Positions 1 through 5,492 of a DNA stretch of 5,492 nucleotides are shown piece after piece. Numbering within the stretch: position 1 is the first letter of the stretch; each line of letters starts with the position of its first letter. The stretch spans positions 1-5,492 of the forward strand of contig JAQVQT010000133.1 of the NCBI GenBank assembly GCA_028701435.1, written 5' to 3'. Below the pieces are notes generated by a model, which saw only the letters and a list, made by a program, of their open reading frames with translations, was not told the origin of the DNA and ran no database searches. The position numbers were made by a program, and so were the translations under genes. This DNA comes from Smithellaceae bacterium (GTDB lineage: Bacteria > Desulfobacterota > Syntrophia > Syntrophales > Smithellaceae).

Positions 1-25
1 AAGAGGTTTTGTCTTCAGGATTTTC

Positions 26-54
26 TTGACAGAATAAACCGAGTTTCTTATGGT
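26..54 (+). promoter_or_regulatory. Possible sigma70-like promoter before the exporter operon
   Basis: A perfect TTGACA hexamer at 26-31 is followed, after exactly 17 bases, by TATGGT at 49-54, which matches the -10 consensus at four of six positions, including the first two and the last. Transcription would start near 60-62, practically on the ATG at 61, giving a leaderless or nearly leaderless message. No convincing Shine-Dalgarno sequence lies between this element and the ATG, which agrees with that reading. Against it, the -10 is weak, and the frame of the downstream gene stays open to the left edge, so this stretch could be coding or chance. Confidence 0.3.
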
Positions 55-60
55 TCGCGC

Positions 61-1056
61 ATGCATAATCAATATACGATTCAAGCGTCACAGTGGTTTG
101 TCGTGATTCTGATTCTGGTCGGAATGGTATTTCCCGTCCGGGCGGCTGAACAAAAACAGAACATCTCCTGTCTGGGGCAGATTATCGCGGGAGAGCGGAC
201 GATTGTTCTGTCGGCGCCGGAGGGGGCGATCATGGGCCGGTTGCTGGTGAAGCGCGGGGATCAGGTGGCCCGGGGGGCCGAGTTGGCGCGATTGCGGGAC
301 TATGATACCCAGGCGGCGGCGGTGGATTGCGCCAGACGGGACATTGGTCTTGCCAGGGCCGGCCTGACGCTGGTGCAAAAAGGAGAACGACCCGAACAGG
401 TCGAGGCGCAGCAGGCCGTTGTTGCCGCCCGTGAAGCGGCGCTGCGCATGCACAAGTCCAAGAAAGAGCGTTATCAGCAGTTGCACGCGAAATCGATTAT
501 TCCGGATGATGCCTACGAGGCGGTTCTGTATGACTTTGAGGCCGCCCAGGCGGATTTGCTTCGGGAGAAAAATGTTCTCGAAGGGATGCAGTCCGGACAC
601 AAGGAGGAGATCCGCCAGGCCGGCGCGAAAGTCGCCGTGGCCGAAGCGAACTACCGGCGGGAGATGGCCCTGCTGGAGGCACAACGCATCCGCGCTCCGA
701 TCGCCGGCAGAATTTTATCCATTCGAGCTTACCCCGGCGAGGCGATTGGCGAGTCGGGAATTCTGGATCTCGCCGATACGGAAAACATGATGATTCTGGC
801 GGAAATCTATGAAACCGACATTTCCCGCGTGAGGGTTGGAAGCCGGGCGCGGATTCGCTCCACGGTCTTTGAAGGGGAGATCGGCGGACGGGTGGTGGAA
901 ATTGAGCGGAAAGTTGAAGCGGGGCGGATTTATGCCCTGGATCCGCGCCGCCATGCCGACCGGCGCATCGTCATGGTCCGCATCAAACCGGATCATCCTG
1001 CGCGTCTGGCCCCGTTCAGCAACGCCCAGGTCACGATCATCCTGAACACGCCATGA
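61..1056 (+). CDS. devB: DevB/HlyD-type periplasmic membrane fusion protein of an ABC exporter
   Basis: This is the periplasmic adaptor that links an inner-membrane ABC pump to a TolC-like outer membrane channel. Of 331 residues, about 12-29 are a hydrophobic signal or anchor segment ending in VRAA. Residues 46-80 form the first half of the biotinyl-lipoyl domain (SAPEGAIMGRLLVKRGDQV), 85-208 a charged alanine-rich helical hairpin, and 209-245 the second lipoyl half (IRAPIAGRIL, then PGEAIGESGILDLADTENM). Residues 246-331 form the beta-barrel and membrane-proximal part; AEIYETDISRVRVGSRARI, a later DPRRHADRR stretch and the NAQVTIIL end are typical of the DevB family. At about 331 residues it is shorter than the cyanobacterial DevB I recall. 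The hairpin tip reads R137, L141, P148, where the adaptor family has Arg-Leu-Ser. The stop overlaps the permease start by ATGA. ATG 61 is chosen because it gives a clean signal segment, but the frame is open upstream to base 1 and no good ribosome site is seen. The symbol reflects family resemblance only; the substrate is unknown. Confidence 0.88.
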   Translation: MHNQYTIQASQWFVVILILVGMVFPVRAAEQKQNISCLGQIIAGERTIVLSAPEGAIMGRLLVKRGDQVARGAELARLRDYDTQAAAVDCARRDIGLARAGLTLVQKGERPEQVEAQQAVVAAREAALRMHKSKKERYQQLHAKSIIPDDAYEAVLYDFEAAQADLLREKNVLEGMQSGHKEEIRQAGAKVAVAEANYRREMALLEAQRIRAPIAGRILSIRAYPGEAIGESGILDLADTENMMILAEIYETDISRVRVGSRARIRSTVFEGEIGGRVVEIERKVEAGRIYALDPRRHADRRIVMVRIKPDHPARLAPFSNAQVTIILNTP

Positions 1057-2237
1057 AGATCTTTGCCCGCATTCAAGCCTGGATGATGCCGGGGGGTATT
1101 TCCCTGGCCTGGCGTCAATTGAGCTACGACAAAAAACGCTTTGCCACGGCGATTGCCGGTGTTTCTTTCGGCGTCGTCATCATGCTCTTTCAGCAGGGAA
1201 TCTATCAGGCCTTCCAGATTCTCGTCATCCGGCCGTTTGAGGCGATGCAGGGAGAGCTGGCGCTGATCAGTCCCGATTACCAGTATTTGCTTTCTTCCGG
1301 CCACTTTCCCGAGCGCCGCCTTTACCAGACCATTGCGGACAGCGATGTCGAGGCGGTCTATCCGGTGTCGATTTCCTATCAGAAGTGGCGCAATCCGGAG
1401 ACCGGCGGCAAGATCGACACGGCTCTGTTCGGGGTCTATGCCGGCAGGAACCCTTTCATCATTCCGGAAGTGGCTTCCCGCGAGGATGTTTTGACCAGTC
1501 CGGAAAGCGTTTTGTACGATGACGGCTCTTCGCCGGATTTCGGCGATGTGGCCGGCCTGTTTGCAAAGCAGGGGGAAATTGAAACGGAAATCAACGACCA
1601 GCGCATTCGGGTCAGCGGCATCTTCAGCATGGGTCAAACGCTCGCGGCTTACGGTCATGTGATTGTGGGCATGGAAACGTATCAGCGCCTGAGCGGCGCG
1701 CCGTCCGGCACGATCAACTTTGGGATGATCCGCCTCAAGCCCGGCGCCGATCCGGAAGCGGTGGCCCGGCGTCTTCAGAAAATCTTGCCGGAAGACGTGG
1801 CGGTGCTCACACGCGGACAGCTCATCAAGCGGGAGCAGGTTTACTGGCAGAACAACACACCCGTGGGTTTCATTACCATCTCGGGCATGATCCTGGCCAT
1901 GTTTGTCGGCGCCGTGATCGTGTACCAGATTCTTTACACGGACATCAATGATCATTTGAAGGAATACGCCACCCTGACGGCTATCGGCCTCGGACCGGGT
2001 TATTTCGTCAAATTCATTCTTTCGGAGTCGCTGATCCTGCTGGTCATTGGGTTTATTCCCGGATTACTGGTCACCGCTCTTTTGTTTTTGCTGGCCGAGT
2101 CGTCGGCCGAACTGCCGACCCGGATTACCCTGTTCGACACGACGCTGGTTTTCTGCATGGCCGCGATCATGTGCCTGATCGCGGGATTTTTGGCGACCAG
2201 AAGGCTGCGTTCCGTTGACCCGGCCGATATTTTTTAA
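1053..2237 (+). CDS. devC: DevC/MacB-type ABC exporter permease (FtsX-like fold)
   Basis: This is the inner-membrane permease of the exporter, 394 residues, close to the usual DevC length. It has MacB/FtsX topology: a cytoplasmic N-terminal stretch (1-28, with GGISLAWRQLSYDKKRF), TM1 about 30-50, a large periplasmic domain about 51-268, TM2 about 270-293, TM3 about 322-348 and TM4 about 363-383. The loop after TM2 holds EYATLTAIGLG (305-314), a conserved DevC element that probably couples to the ATPase. The protein ends RSVDPADIF, a typical C-terminus for this family. In related MacB pumps the periplasmic domain transmits ATP-driven movement rather than forming a channel across the membrane; that mechanism is inferred here. 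The ATG overlaps the stop of the preceding gene (ATGA at 1053-1056) and lacks its own clear ribosome site, so translational coupling is likely. The ATPase gene follows within about 16 bases. No frameshift or missing segment is evident. Confidence 0.9.
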   Translation: MKIFARIQAWMMPGGISLAWRQLSYDKKRFATAIAGVSFGVVIMLFQQGIYQAFQILVIRPFEAMQGELALISPDYQYLLSSGHFPERRLYQTIADSDVEAVYPVSISYQKWRNPETGGKIDTALFGVYAGRNPFIIPEVASREDVLTSPESVLYDDGSSPDFGDVAGLFAKQGEIETEINDQRIRVSGIFSMGQTLAAYGHVIVGMETYQRLSGAPSGTINFGMIRLKPGADPEAVARRLQKILPEDVAVLTRGQLIKREQVYWQNNTPVGFITISGMILAMFVGAVIVYQILYTDINDHLKEYATLTAIGLGPGYFVKFILSESLILLVIGFIPGLLVTALLFLLAESSAELPTRITLFDTTLVFCMAAIMCLIAGFLATRRLRSVDPADIF

Positions 2238-2243
2238 AGGGGA
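2236..2243 (+). promoter_or_regulatory. Shine-Dalgarno sequence that decides the ATPase start
   Basis: AAAGGGGA overlaps the permease stop codon TAA (2235-2237). It lies about 10 bases before ATG 2254 but only one base before ATG 2245, and it lies inside the reading frame if TTG 2215 were used. The spacing favours 2254 as the start. Confidence 0.6.
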
Positions 2244-2253
2244 TATGTATCCC

Positions 2254-3552
2254 ATGACGACTGCCGCGCTTCACGAAAAAGCGTTGATTTCCGCGAATGA
2301 TCTGAGCCACACCTTTGGCAGCGGCGAGGTGCGTCTTCAGGTTCTTCGTCAGGTCAACGTGGATTTCTACCCCGGTGAAATCGCCATCATCATGGGGCCG
2401 TCCGGCTCCGGAAAAACGACGCTGCTGACCCTGGCCGGCGCCCTGCGCTCCATTCAGGAGGGCAGCATTGTCATCGGCGGGATTGAATTGCGGGGCGCGA
2501 CGCCCGACAGGCTGCTGGCCGTTCGCCATCAGATCGGTTTCATCTTTCAGGCCCACAATCTGCTGGAATCCTTGAATGCCCGGGAAAATGTTCAAATGGG
2601 GCTGGTTCACCGCACCGACCTGACGATTGATGAAATCCGTTCGCGCTCCATGGCCATGCTTGAACGGGTCGGACTGGCGGGTCATGAGCATAAACATCCC
2701 CCGCAGCTTTCCGGCGGTCAGCGGCAGCGCGTGGCCGTCGCCCGGGCCCTGGTTCGGGAACCGTCCATTATCATGGCCGATGAACCGACGGCTGCCCTGG
2801 ACAAAACATCCGGCCGTGAAATCGTGGAACTTCTGCAGCGTCTGGCCCGGGAAATGCGCAGCGCCGTCCTCATGGTAACGCACGACAACCGGATTCTCGA
2901 TTTGGCGGACCGGATTTTGACCCTGGAAGACGGCCGCGTCGAAGAAAATCACCGCGGGCTGGAGAGGGTTGCCGATTTGTTGAAGGAAGGCATCAACCGC
3001 ATTGCGCGCTATCCGGCTTTTTTTGCCGGCGGGCCGCGGCACACGCCGTCTTCAGACTACACGGCTTTTGCGGACGAGACCCAACGGATGCTGTCCCGGG
3101 CGCACGCGGACATTCACGTTCTGGTGGCCCGCCGACTCTGTGTCAACCTGGTGTTCGAGGCGAAAATGCTGGCGGATCTGTCCGACGTTATCGGCCTGCT
3201 GGAAGAAGGGGTTCGCCAGTTCGGGGACCTTTTTTGCGAAAGGCCTGCCTCTGTTTCGACCAACCTGGTCAACTCTTTTTTTGAAAGCCTCGAATTTCTT
3301 CTGCAGACGGCTGCAGAAGCGGTTTCGTCCAGAAAGATGGAAGATATTGACATGTTGAACCGGCTCACGGAAGATCGCGGCCCGATGATGGAATCCCTGC
3401 GGGCGCGGCATTTTGAACGCGACAATGCGGCCTCGCGCCAGGTGCAGGATTATGGTTTCGATATCTCCAATCTTTTTGCGCGCCTGATCTATTTCCTTCA
3501 TGTTCTGGCCGGTCAGTTGGCCGGCCTTGGGCGGGAGCAAAAAAAACTGTAA
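2254..3552 (+). CDS. devA: DevA-type ABC exporter ATPase with a ~200-residue C-terminal helical extension
   Basis: This cytoplasmic ATPase powers the exporter. From ATG 2254 it has 432 residues, against roughly 220-250 for ordinary DevA/LolD/MacB-type ATPases. The nucleotide-binding domain is complete: Walker A GPSGSGKT (48-55), Q-loop FIFQAHNLLESL (96-107), signature LSGGQRQR (152-159), Walker B IIMADE (172-177) with catalytic E177, D-loop AALD (180-183) and H-loop H210 in VTHDNRILDLADR. QAHNLLESL and DEPTAALDKTSGRE are characteristic of the DevA subfamily. The usual protein would end near LEDGRVEE (224-231). Here about 200 mostly helical residues follow in the same frame without interruption, described separately. 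The reading frame extends back to a TTG at 2215 inside the permease gene and includes ATG 2245; ATG 2254 has the best ribosome-site spacing. It is the third gene of a fusion protein, permease, ATPase operon. The devA symbol reflects subfamily resemblance of the ATPase domain only. Confidence 0.9.
   Translation: MTTAALHEKALISANDLSHTFGSGEVRLQVLRQVNVDFYPGEIAIIMGPSGSGKTTLLTLAGALRSIQEGSIVIGGIELRGATPDRLLAVRHQIGFIFQAHNLLESLNARENVQMGLVHRTDLTIDEIRSRSMAMLERVGLAGHEHKHPPQLSGGQRQRVAVARALVREPSIIMADEPTAALDKTSGREIVELLQRLAREMRSAVLMVTHDNRILDLADRILTLEDGRVEENHRGLERVADLLKEGINRIARYPAFFAGGPRHTPSSDYTAFADETQRMLSRAHADIHVLVARRLCVNLVFEAKMLADLSDVIGLLEEGVRQFGDLFCERPASVSTNLVNSFFESLEFLLQTAAEAVSSRKMEDIDMLNRLTEDRGPMMESLRARHFERDNAASRQVQDYGFDISNLFARLIYFLHVLAGQLAGLGREQKKL
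2947..3549 (+). other. C-terminal helical extension of the ATPase, PhoU/NptA-tail-like
   Basis: Residues 232-432 of the ATPase lie beyond a complete nucleotide-binding domain. Residues 232-268 look like a linker (an amphipathic stretch, then a Gly/Pro/Ser-rich segment near 258-268). Residues 269-432 are rich in Leu, Ala, Glu and Arg, with only a short Pro/Ser-containing turn near 331-336, and read as a bundle of long helices. The stretch LNRLTEDRGPMMESLR (368-383), followed by the DYGFDISNLFARLIYFL segment (399-415), resembles in pattern the tail of bacterial Na/Pi cotransporters, where a DR..M..R segment precedes an LFER-like helix. That tail is a PhoU-like helical domain. The similarity is recalled by eye, not computed. 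The domain is probably cytoplasmic and could be regulatory or dimerising. No metal-binding motif of classical PhoU was identified. Confidence 0.5.
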
Positions 3553-3646
3553 CCGGCAAAAAAACTGCTGTGATTGACCACGACATGTGATATGTGCCGT
3601 CGTCGGCGGGAGAAAAAAGACGCTTTGAGATGAACGCCGGAAAATA

Positions 3647-3654
3647 GAGGAGGG
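3647..3654 (+). promoter_or_regulatory. Strong Shine-Dalgarno sequence for the 170-residue gene
   Basis: GAGGAGGG lies immediately before ATG 3656. The GAGG at 3647-3650 leaves five bases to the ATG, while the fuller AGGAGG at 3648-3653 leaves only two, which is tight. No alternative ATG lies nearby in frame, so 3656 is retained as the start. This is the most consensus-like ribosome site in the window. Confidence 0.6.
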
Positions 3655-3655
3655 T

Positions 3656-4168
3656 ATGCAGATATTAAAATTTAAATTCGGGGACAGCGGCGAGAGAGTG
3701 GACGCATTTGGAATACGTTTTTTCGGGGATTTCGACGGCAGAGTGGGACACGGCGGAACCTTCAGCGAAATCCTTGCCGATCCGGATGTTCCTCCCATGA
3801 CGACGCATCAAAGGGTCACCATCTGGTTCATGTTTGAAAAAATCCGTCCGTACGACAAGGTTTCCCGCATGCTGGATCACCTTTCCACAGGCCTGAAGAA
3901 GAGGGGATACGCCATCAAGGTTTCATCGCTCGACGGGCTGGTGGATACGACCTCCCCGGAATACGACAAAAAACCCGAGCGACGTTTTCCCGCCTCCCGC
4001 AGGATGCACGGCTGCAACGCGGCCAACGGTTTTTCCGTGACGGCCGAAAGAACCGATGCGAAATTGAAATTTTCATCAAAAGAAATTTCATCCATCAAAG
4101 AGGTGGCTGTCCAACTCGGTGAGGAAATTTACGCCCGTCCCTTGAAAATGGTTTCGCCCCAGCCGTGA
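3656..4168 (+). CDS. Hypothetical protein, 170 residues, family not recognised
   Basis: I do not recognise this protein. It has no signal peptide or membrane segment, so it is probably cytoplasmic. The N-terminal part (about 1-50) is rich in Gly, Asp and Phe and looks beta-like (MQILKFKFG, then FGIRFFGDFDGRVGHGG). Residues 52-92 alternate a hydrophobic strand (VTIWFMF), a helix (YDKVSRMLDHLSTGLKKRGY) and another strand (AIKVSSL), suggesting a small alpha/beta unit. Residues 100-117 are basic and polar, and a possible C-terminal helix spans about 141-160. There is one cysteine, C120, in RMHGCNAANG. The gene lies 103 bases after the ATPase gene on the same strand and converges on the HD-GYP gene. 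It could be read through from the exporter operon, since no clear terminator separates them, or have its own promoter. Its reality rests on the strong ribosome site, an uninterrupted frame and a tight fit between neighbours. No function is proposed. Confidence 0.7.
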   Translation: MQILKFKFGDSGERVDAFGIRFFGDFDGRVGHGGTFSEILADPDVPPMTTHQRVTIWFMFEKIRPYDKVSRMLDHLSTGLKKRGYAIKVSSLDGLVDTTSPEYDKKPERRFPASRRMHGCNAANGFSVTAERTDAKLKFSSKEISSIKEVAVQLGEEIYARPLKMVSPQP

Positions 4169-4171
4169 GAA

Positions 4172-4206
4172 ACGGACGGGTCCTTCGGCGGTCCCTTTCC
4201 GGCCGT
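4172..4206. terminator. Weak hairpin in the convergent gap, possible bidirectional terminator
   Basis: The 52-base gap between two converging stop codons contains GGGTCC (4178-4183) and GGTCCC (4190-4195), which pair at five of six positions around a TTCGGC loop. An outer ACGG (4172-4175) pairs with CCGT (4203-4206). Neither strand has a proper run of T after the stem; the - strand reads only TTTCTC. The location is right for a shared terminator, but the structure is imperfect. Confidence 0.28.
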
Positions 4207-4220
4207 TCAATCGAATCCCG

Positions 4221-5492
4221 TCACACTCCGAATTGAAACCCTTTGTCTTGAAACAGCGCGAGACAGGTGTCGACGACGTTTTCATCGTAGAGGATCCCTC
4301 TGTTTTTCCGGATCTCGTCGAGCGCTTTATCGATTCCGAGCGCGGGCCGGTAGGGACGGGGAGAGGCCATGGCCTCGACGACATCGGCCACCGAGATGAT
4401 CCTGGCCTCGATCAGGATCTGGTCTCCGGATAGTTTTCGGGGGTACCCCGATCCGTTGATTCGTTCGTGGTGCTGATAGACGATTTCCGCAATCGGGTAT
4501 TTGTACTCGATGTTTTTCAGAATTTCGTAGCCTTCCTGGGCGTGCTGCTTCAAAATATTGTATTCGTTGTCGGTGATCTTGCCCGGCCGGCTGAGGAACT
4601 CCGCGGGTACGTAGATTTTTCCGATATCGTGGAGCATGCCCGCCGTATGCACGGCGCTGATGTGCTCATCGCTGAAATTCATTTCGGCGGCGATCGCCTC
4701 GGCCAAGTGAGTCACCCTTTCCTGGTGGCCGGCGGTATAGGGATCCCGGACTTCCACGGCCGTGGAGAGCGCGCCGGTGGTTTCGTCCAGAACGCGCCGC
4801 AGGGTGATTTCCGCGCTGATGTCGATGACGGTTCCCTGGTAATGGATGAAATTGCCCCGTTCATCGAAAACGGCCCGGACGTTCATGGAAACCGATAGTT
4901 TGCTGCCATCCTTCCTGTAGAATTCCGTTTCAAATCCCTTCACATACCCGTCGGTTTGAAGAAGTCTGATCAATTCCTGCCGGCAGGCCGCATCAACATA
5001 CAGATTTTCCGGATGGGACGTTGCCTCGATGTATTCTTCGGCGGAGGCATAGCCCAGCAGCGCCACCATGGCGGAGTTGACCATGGTGCACTTGCCCTCC
5101 AGGGTGGTCTGAAAGATGCCTTCAAAGGCGCTCTCAACAATGCTGCGGTATCTCGTTTCACTTTCCTTTAAGGCCTCTTCCGAAATTTTGCGCTCGGCCA
5201 TTTCAAACAGCAGTTCTTCGTTGAGCTTCTGAAGTTCTTTTGTCCTTTCCTGCACCTCTTTTTCCAGCTCGTCGTGGGCGTTTCGCAGAATTTTTTCCGC
5301 TTCCTTTTTTTCCGTCACGTCGTTTCCGACGGATATGATTTCGGCGACTTGTCCTTTTTCATTTACAACCGGCCGGTTGGTCCATAAAATCCAGACCCTG
5401 CTTCCGTCTTTTTTGAGGTTTTCATTTTCATTGACGGTGTGCTCTCCGGGTTTCCGGCAGATTGACGCCATAAAGGCCGCGAGATCGCGTCC
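4221..5492 (-). CDS. PAS-coiled coil-PAS-HD-GYP sensor, probable c-di-GMP phosphodiesterase (partial, 5' end outside window)
   Basis: This is the C-terminal 423 residues of a multidomain signalling protein. The frame is open through the right edge, so the ATG at 5471 is almost certainly internal: it sits inside a PAS domain. Counting from that Met, residues 1-57 are the end of a PAS/PAC unit (KDGSRVWILWTNRPV, SVGNDVTEKKEAEK), 58-105 a charged coiled coil, 106-220 a second PAS/PAC (SIVESAFEGIFQTTLEG, FYRKDGSKLSVSMNVRAVFD, GTVIDIS), and about 230-410 an HD-GYP domain. Catalytic features are present: H249, HDIGK (281-285), H310, HH (334-335), GYP (342-344) and D363 in SVADVVEAM. The predicted reaction is hydrolysis of c-di-GMP, controlled by ligands of the PAS domains. 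Position 245, where HD-GYP proteins with a three-metal site carry Glu (RDPETGGH type), is Tyr here (RDPYTAGH), suggesting a two-metal centre. No receiver domain is visible in the part present; the N-terminus may add further sensor or membrane segments. Confidence 0.9.
   Translation of the reverse strand, partial: GRDLAAFMASICRKPGEHTVNENENLKKDGSRVWILWTNRPVVNEKGQVAEIISVGNDVTEKKEAEKILRNAHDELEKEVQERTKELQKLNEELLFEMAERKISEEALKESETRYRSIVESAFEGIFQTTLEGKCTMVNSAMVALLGYASAEEYIEATSHPENLYVDAACRQELIRLLQTDGYVKGFETEFYRKDGSKLSVSMNVRAVFDERGNFIHYQGTVIDISAEITLRRVLDETTGALSTAVEVRDPYTAGHQERVTHLAEAIAAEMNFSDEHISAVHTAGMLHDIGKIYVPAEFLSRPGKITDNEYNILKQHAQEGYEILKNIEYKYPIAEIVYQHHERINGSGYPRKLSGDQILIEARIISVADVVEAMASPRPYRPALGIDKALDEIRKNRGILYDENVVDTCLALFQDKGFQFGV

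Noticed and set aside
50..106. Short open frame from ATG 50 (18 codons) as a possible leader peptide
   Set aside because: It has no ribosome site, overlaps the adaptor start in another frame and shows no attenuator-like codon run or hairpin.
993..1955. A 320-codon open frame on the - strand opposite the permease gene
   Set aside because: Its translation is rich in His, Arg, Asp and Gly with no recognisable domain, and it lies wholly opposite a clear DevC-type permease; it is a shadow frame of GC-rich coding DNA.
2215..2253. Longer ATPase form beginning at TTG 2215 or ATG 2245
   Set aside because: TTG 2215 lies inside the permease gene and the AAAGGGGA site falls within its frame; ATG 2245 is too close to that site. 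ATG 2254 has the plausible spacing and gives a normal DevA-like N-terminus.
2167..3042. A 291-codon open frame on the - strand opposite the ATPase gene
   Set aside because: It lies opposite intact ABC ATPase motifs, has a low-complexity composition and has no ribosome site that I can support.
3052..3798. A 248-codon open frame on the - strand opposite the ATPase tail and the start of the small gene
   Set aside because: This could have meant the ATPase tail is an artefact, but the + strand tail is the one with coherent amphipathic helix patterning and continues directly from the ATPase domain. The antisense translation looks random.
4467..4898. A 143-codon + strand open frame opposite the HD-GYP/PAS region
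   Set aside because: The - strand encodes an unmistakable HD-GYP domain with catalytic motifs; this frame is its antisense shadow.
1..5492. CRISPR arrays, tRNA or rRNA genes, insertion sequences and attachment sites
   Set aside because: Reading through both strands I saw no regularly spaced repeats, no tRNA-like cloverleaf, no transposase motifs and no terminal inverted or direct repeats.

Overview
The window holds a three-gene ABC exporter operon on the + strand, a small unrecognised + strand gene, and the 3' part of a convergent c-di-GMP signalling gene on the - strand. The DNA is moderately GC-rich and coding-dense, with short gaps. The PAS/HD-GYP sensor type, a DevBCA-type exporter, and a helical tail resembling those of Na/Pi cotransporters would fit a Gram-negative, Desulfobacterota/deltaproteobacteria-like organism. 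That placement is an inference from gene character; no phylogenetic marker is present.

Region 1 (1-3552): after a short leader with a possible sigma70-like promoter come a periplasmic membrane fusion protein (DevB/HlyD type, 61-1056), a MacB/DevC-type permease (1053-2237, ATGA overlap) and a DevA-type ATPase (best start 2254, end 3552). Together they should form a tripartite efflux complex: ATPase and permease in the inner membrane act as a mechanotransducer, and the fusion protein bridges to a TolC-like outer membrane channel encoded elsewhere. The cyanobacterial relatives export heterocyst glycolipids; the substrate here is unknown. The unusual part is the ATPase. It carries about 200 extra residues after a complete nucleotide-binding domain, and the last ~165 look like the PhoU-like helical tail of Na/Pi cotransporters.

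Region 2 (3553-4220): a 103-base gap without a convincing terminator leads to a 170-residue protein of unknown function (3656-4168) preceded by a strong purine-rich ribosome binding site. A 52-base convergent gap follows, with one imperfect hairpin.

Region 3 (4221-5492, - strand): the 3' portion of a sensor with PAS, coiled coil, PAS and HD-GYP modules, cut by the right edge. Its catalytic motifs are intact, so it is probably a c-di-GMP phosphodiesterase. Nothing in the sequence ties it functionally to the exporter.

The strongest leads are the ATPase fusion and a Ser-to-Pro change in the TolC-docking tip motif of the fusion protein.
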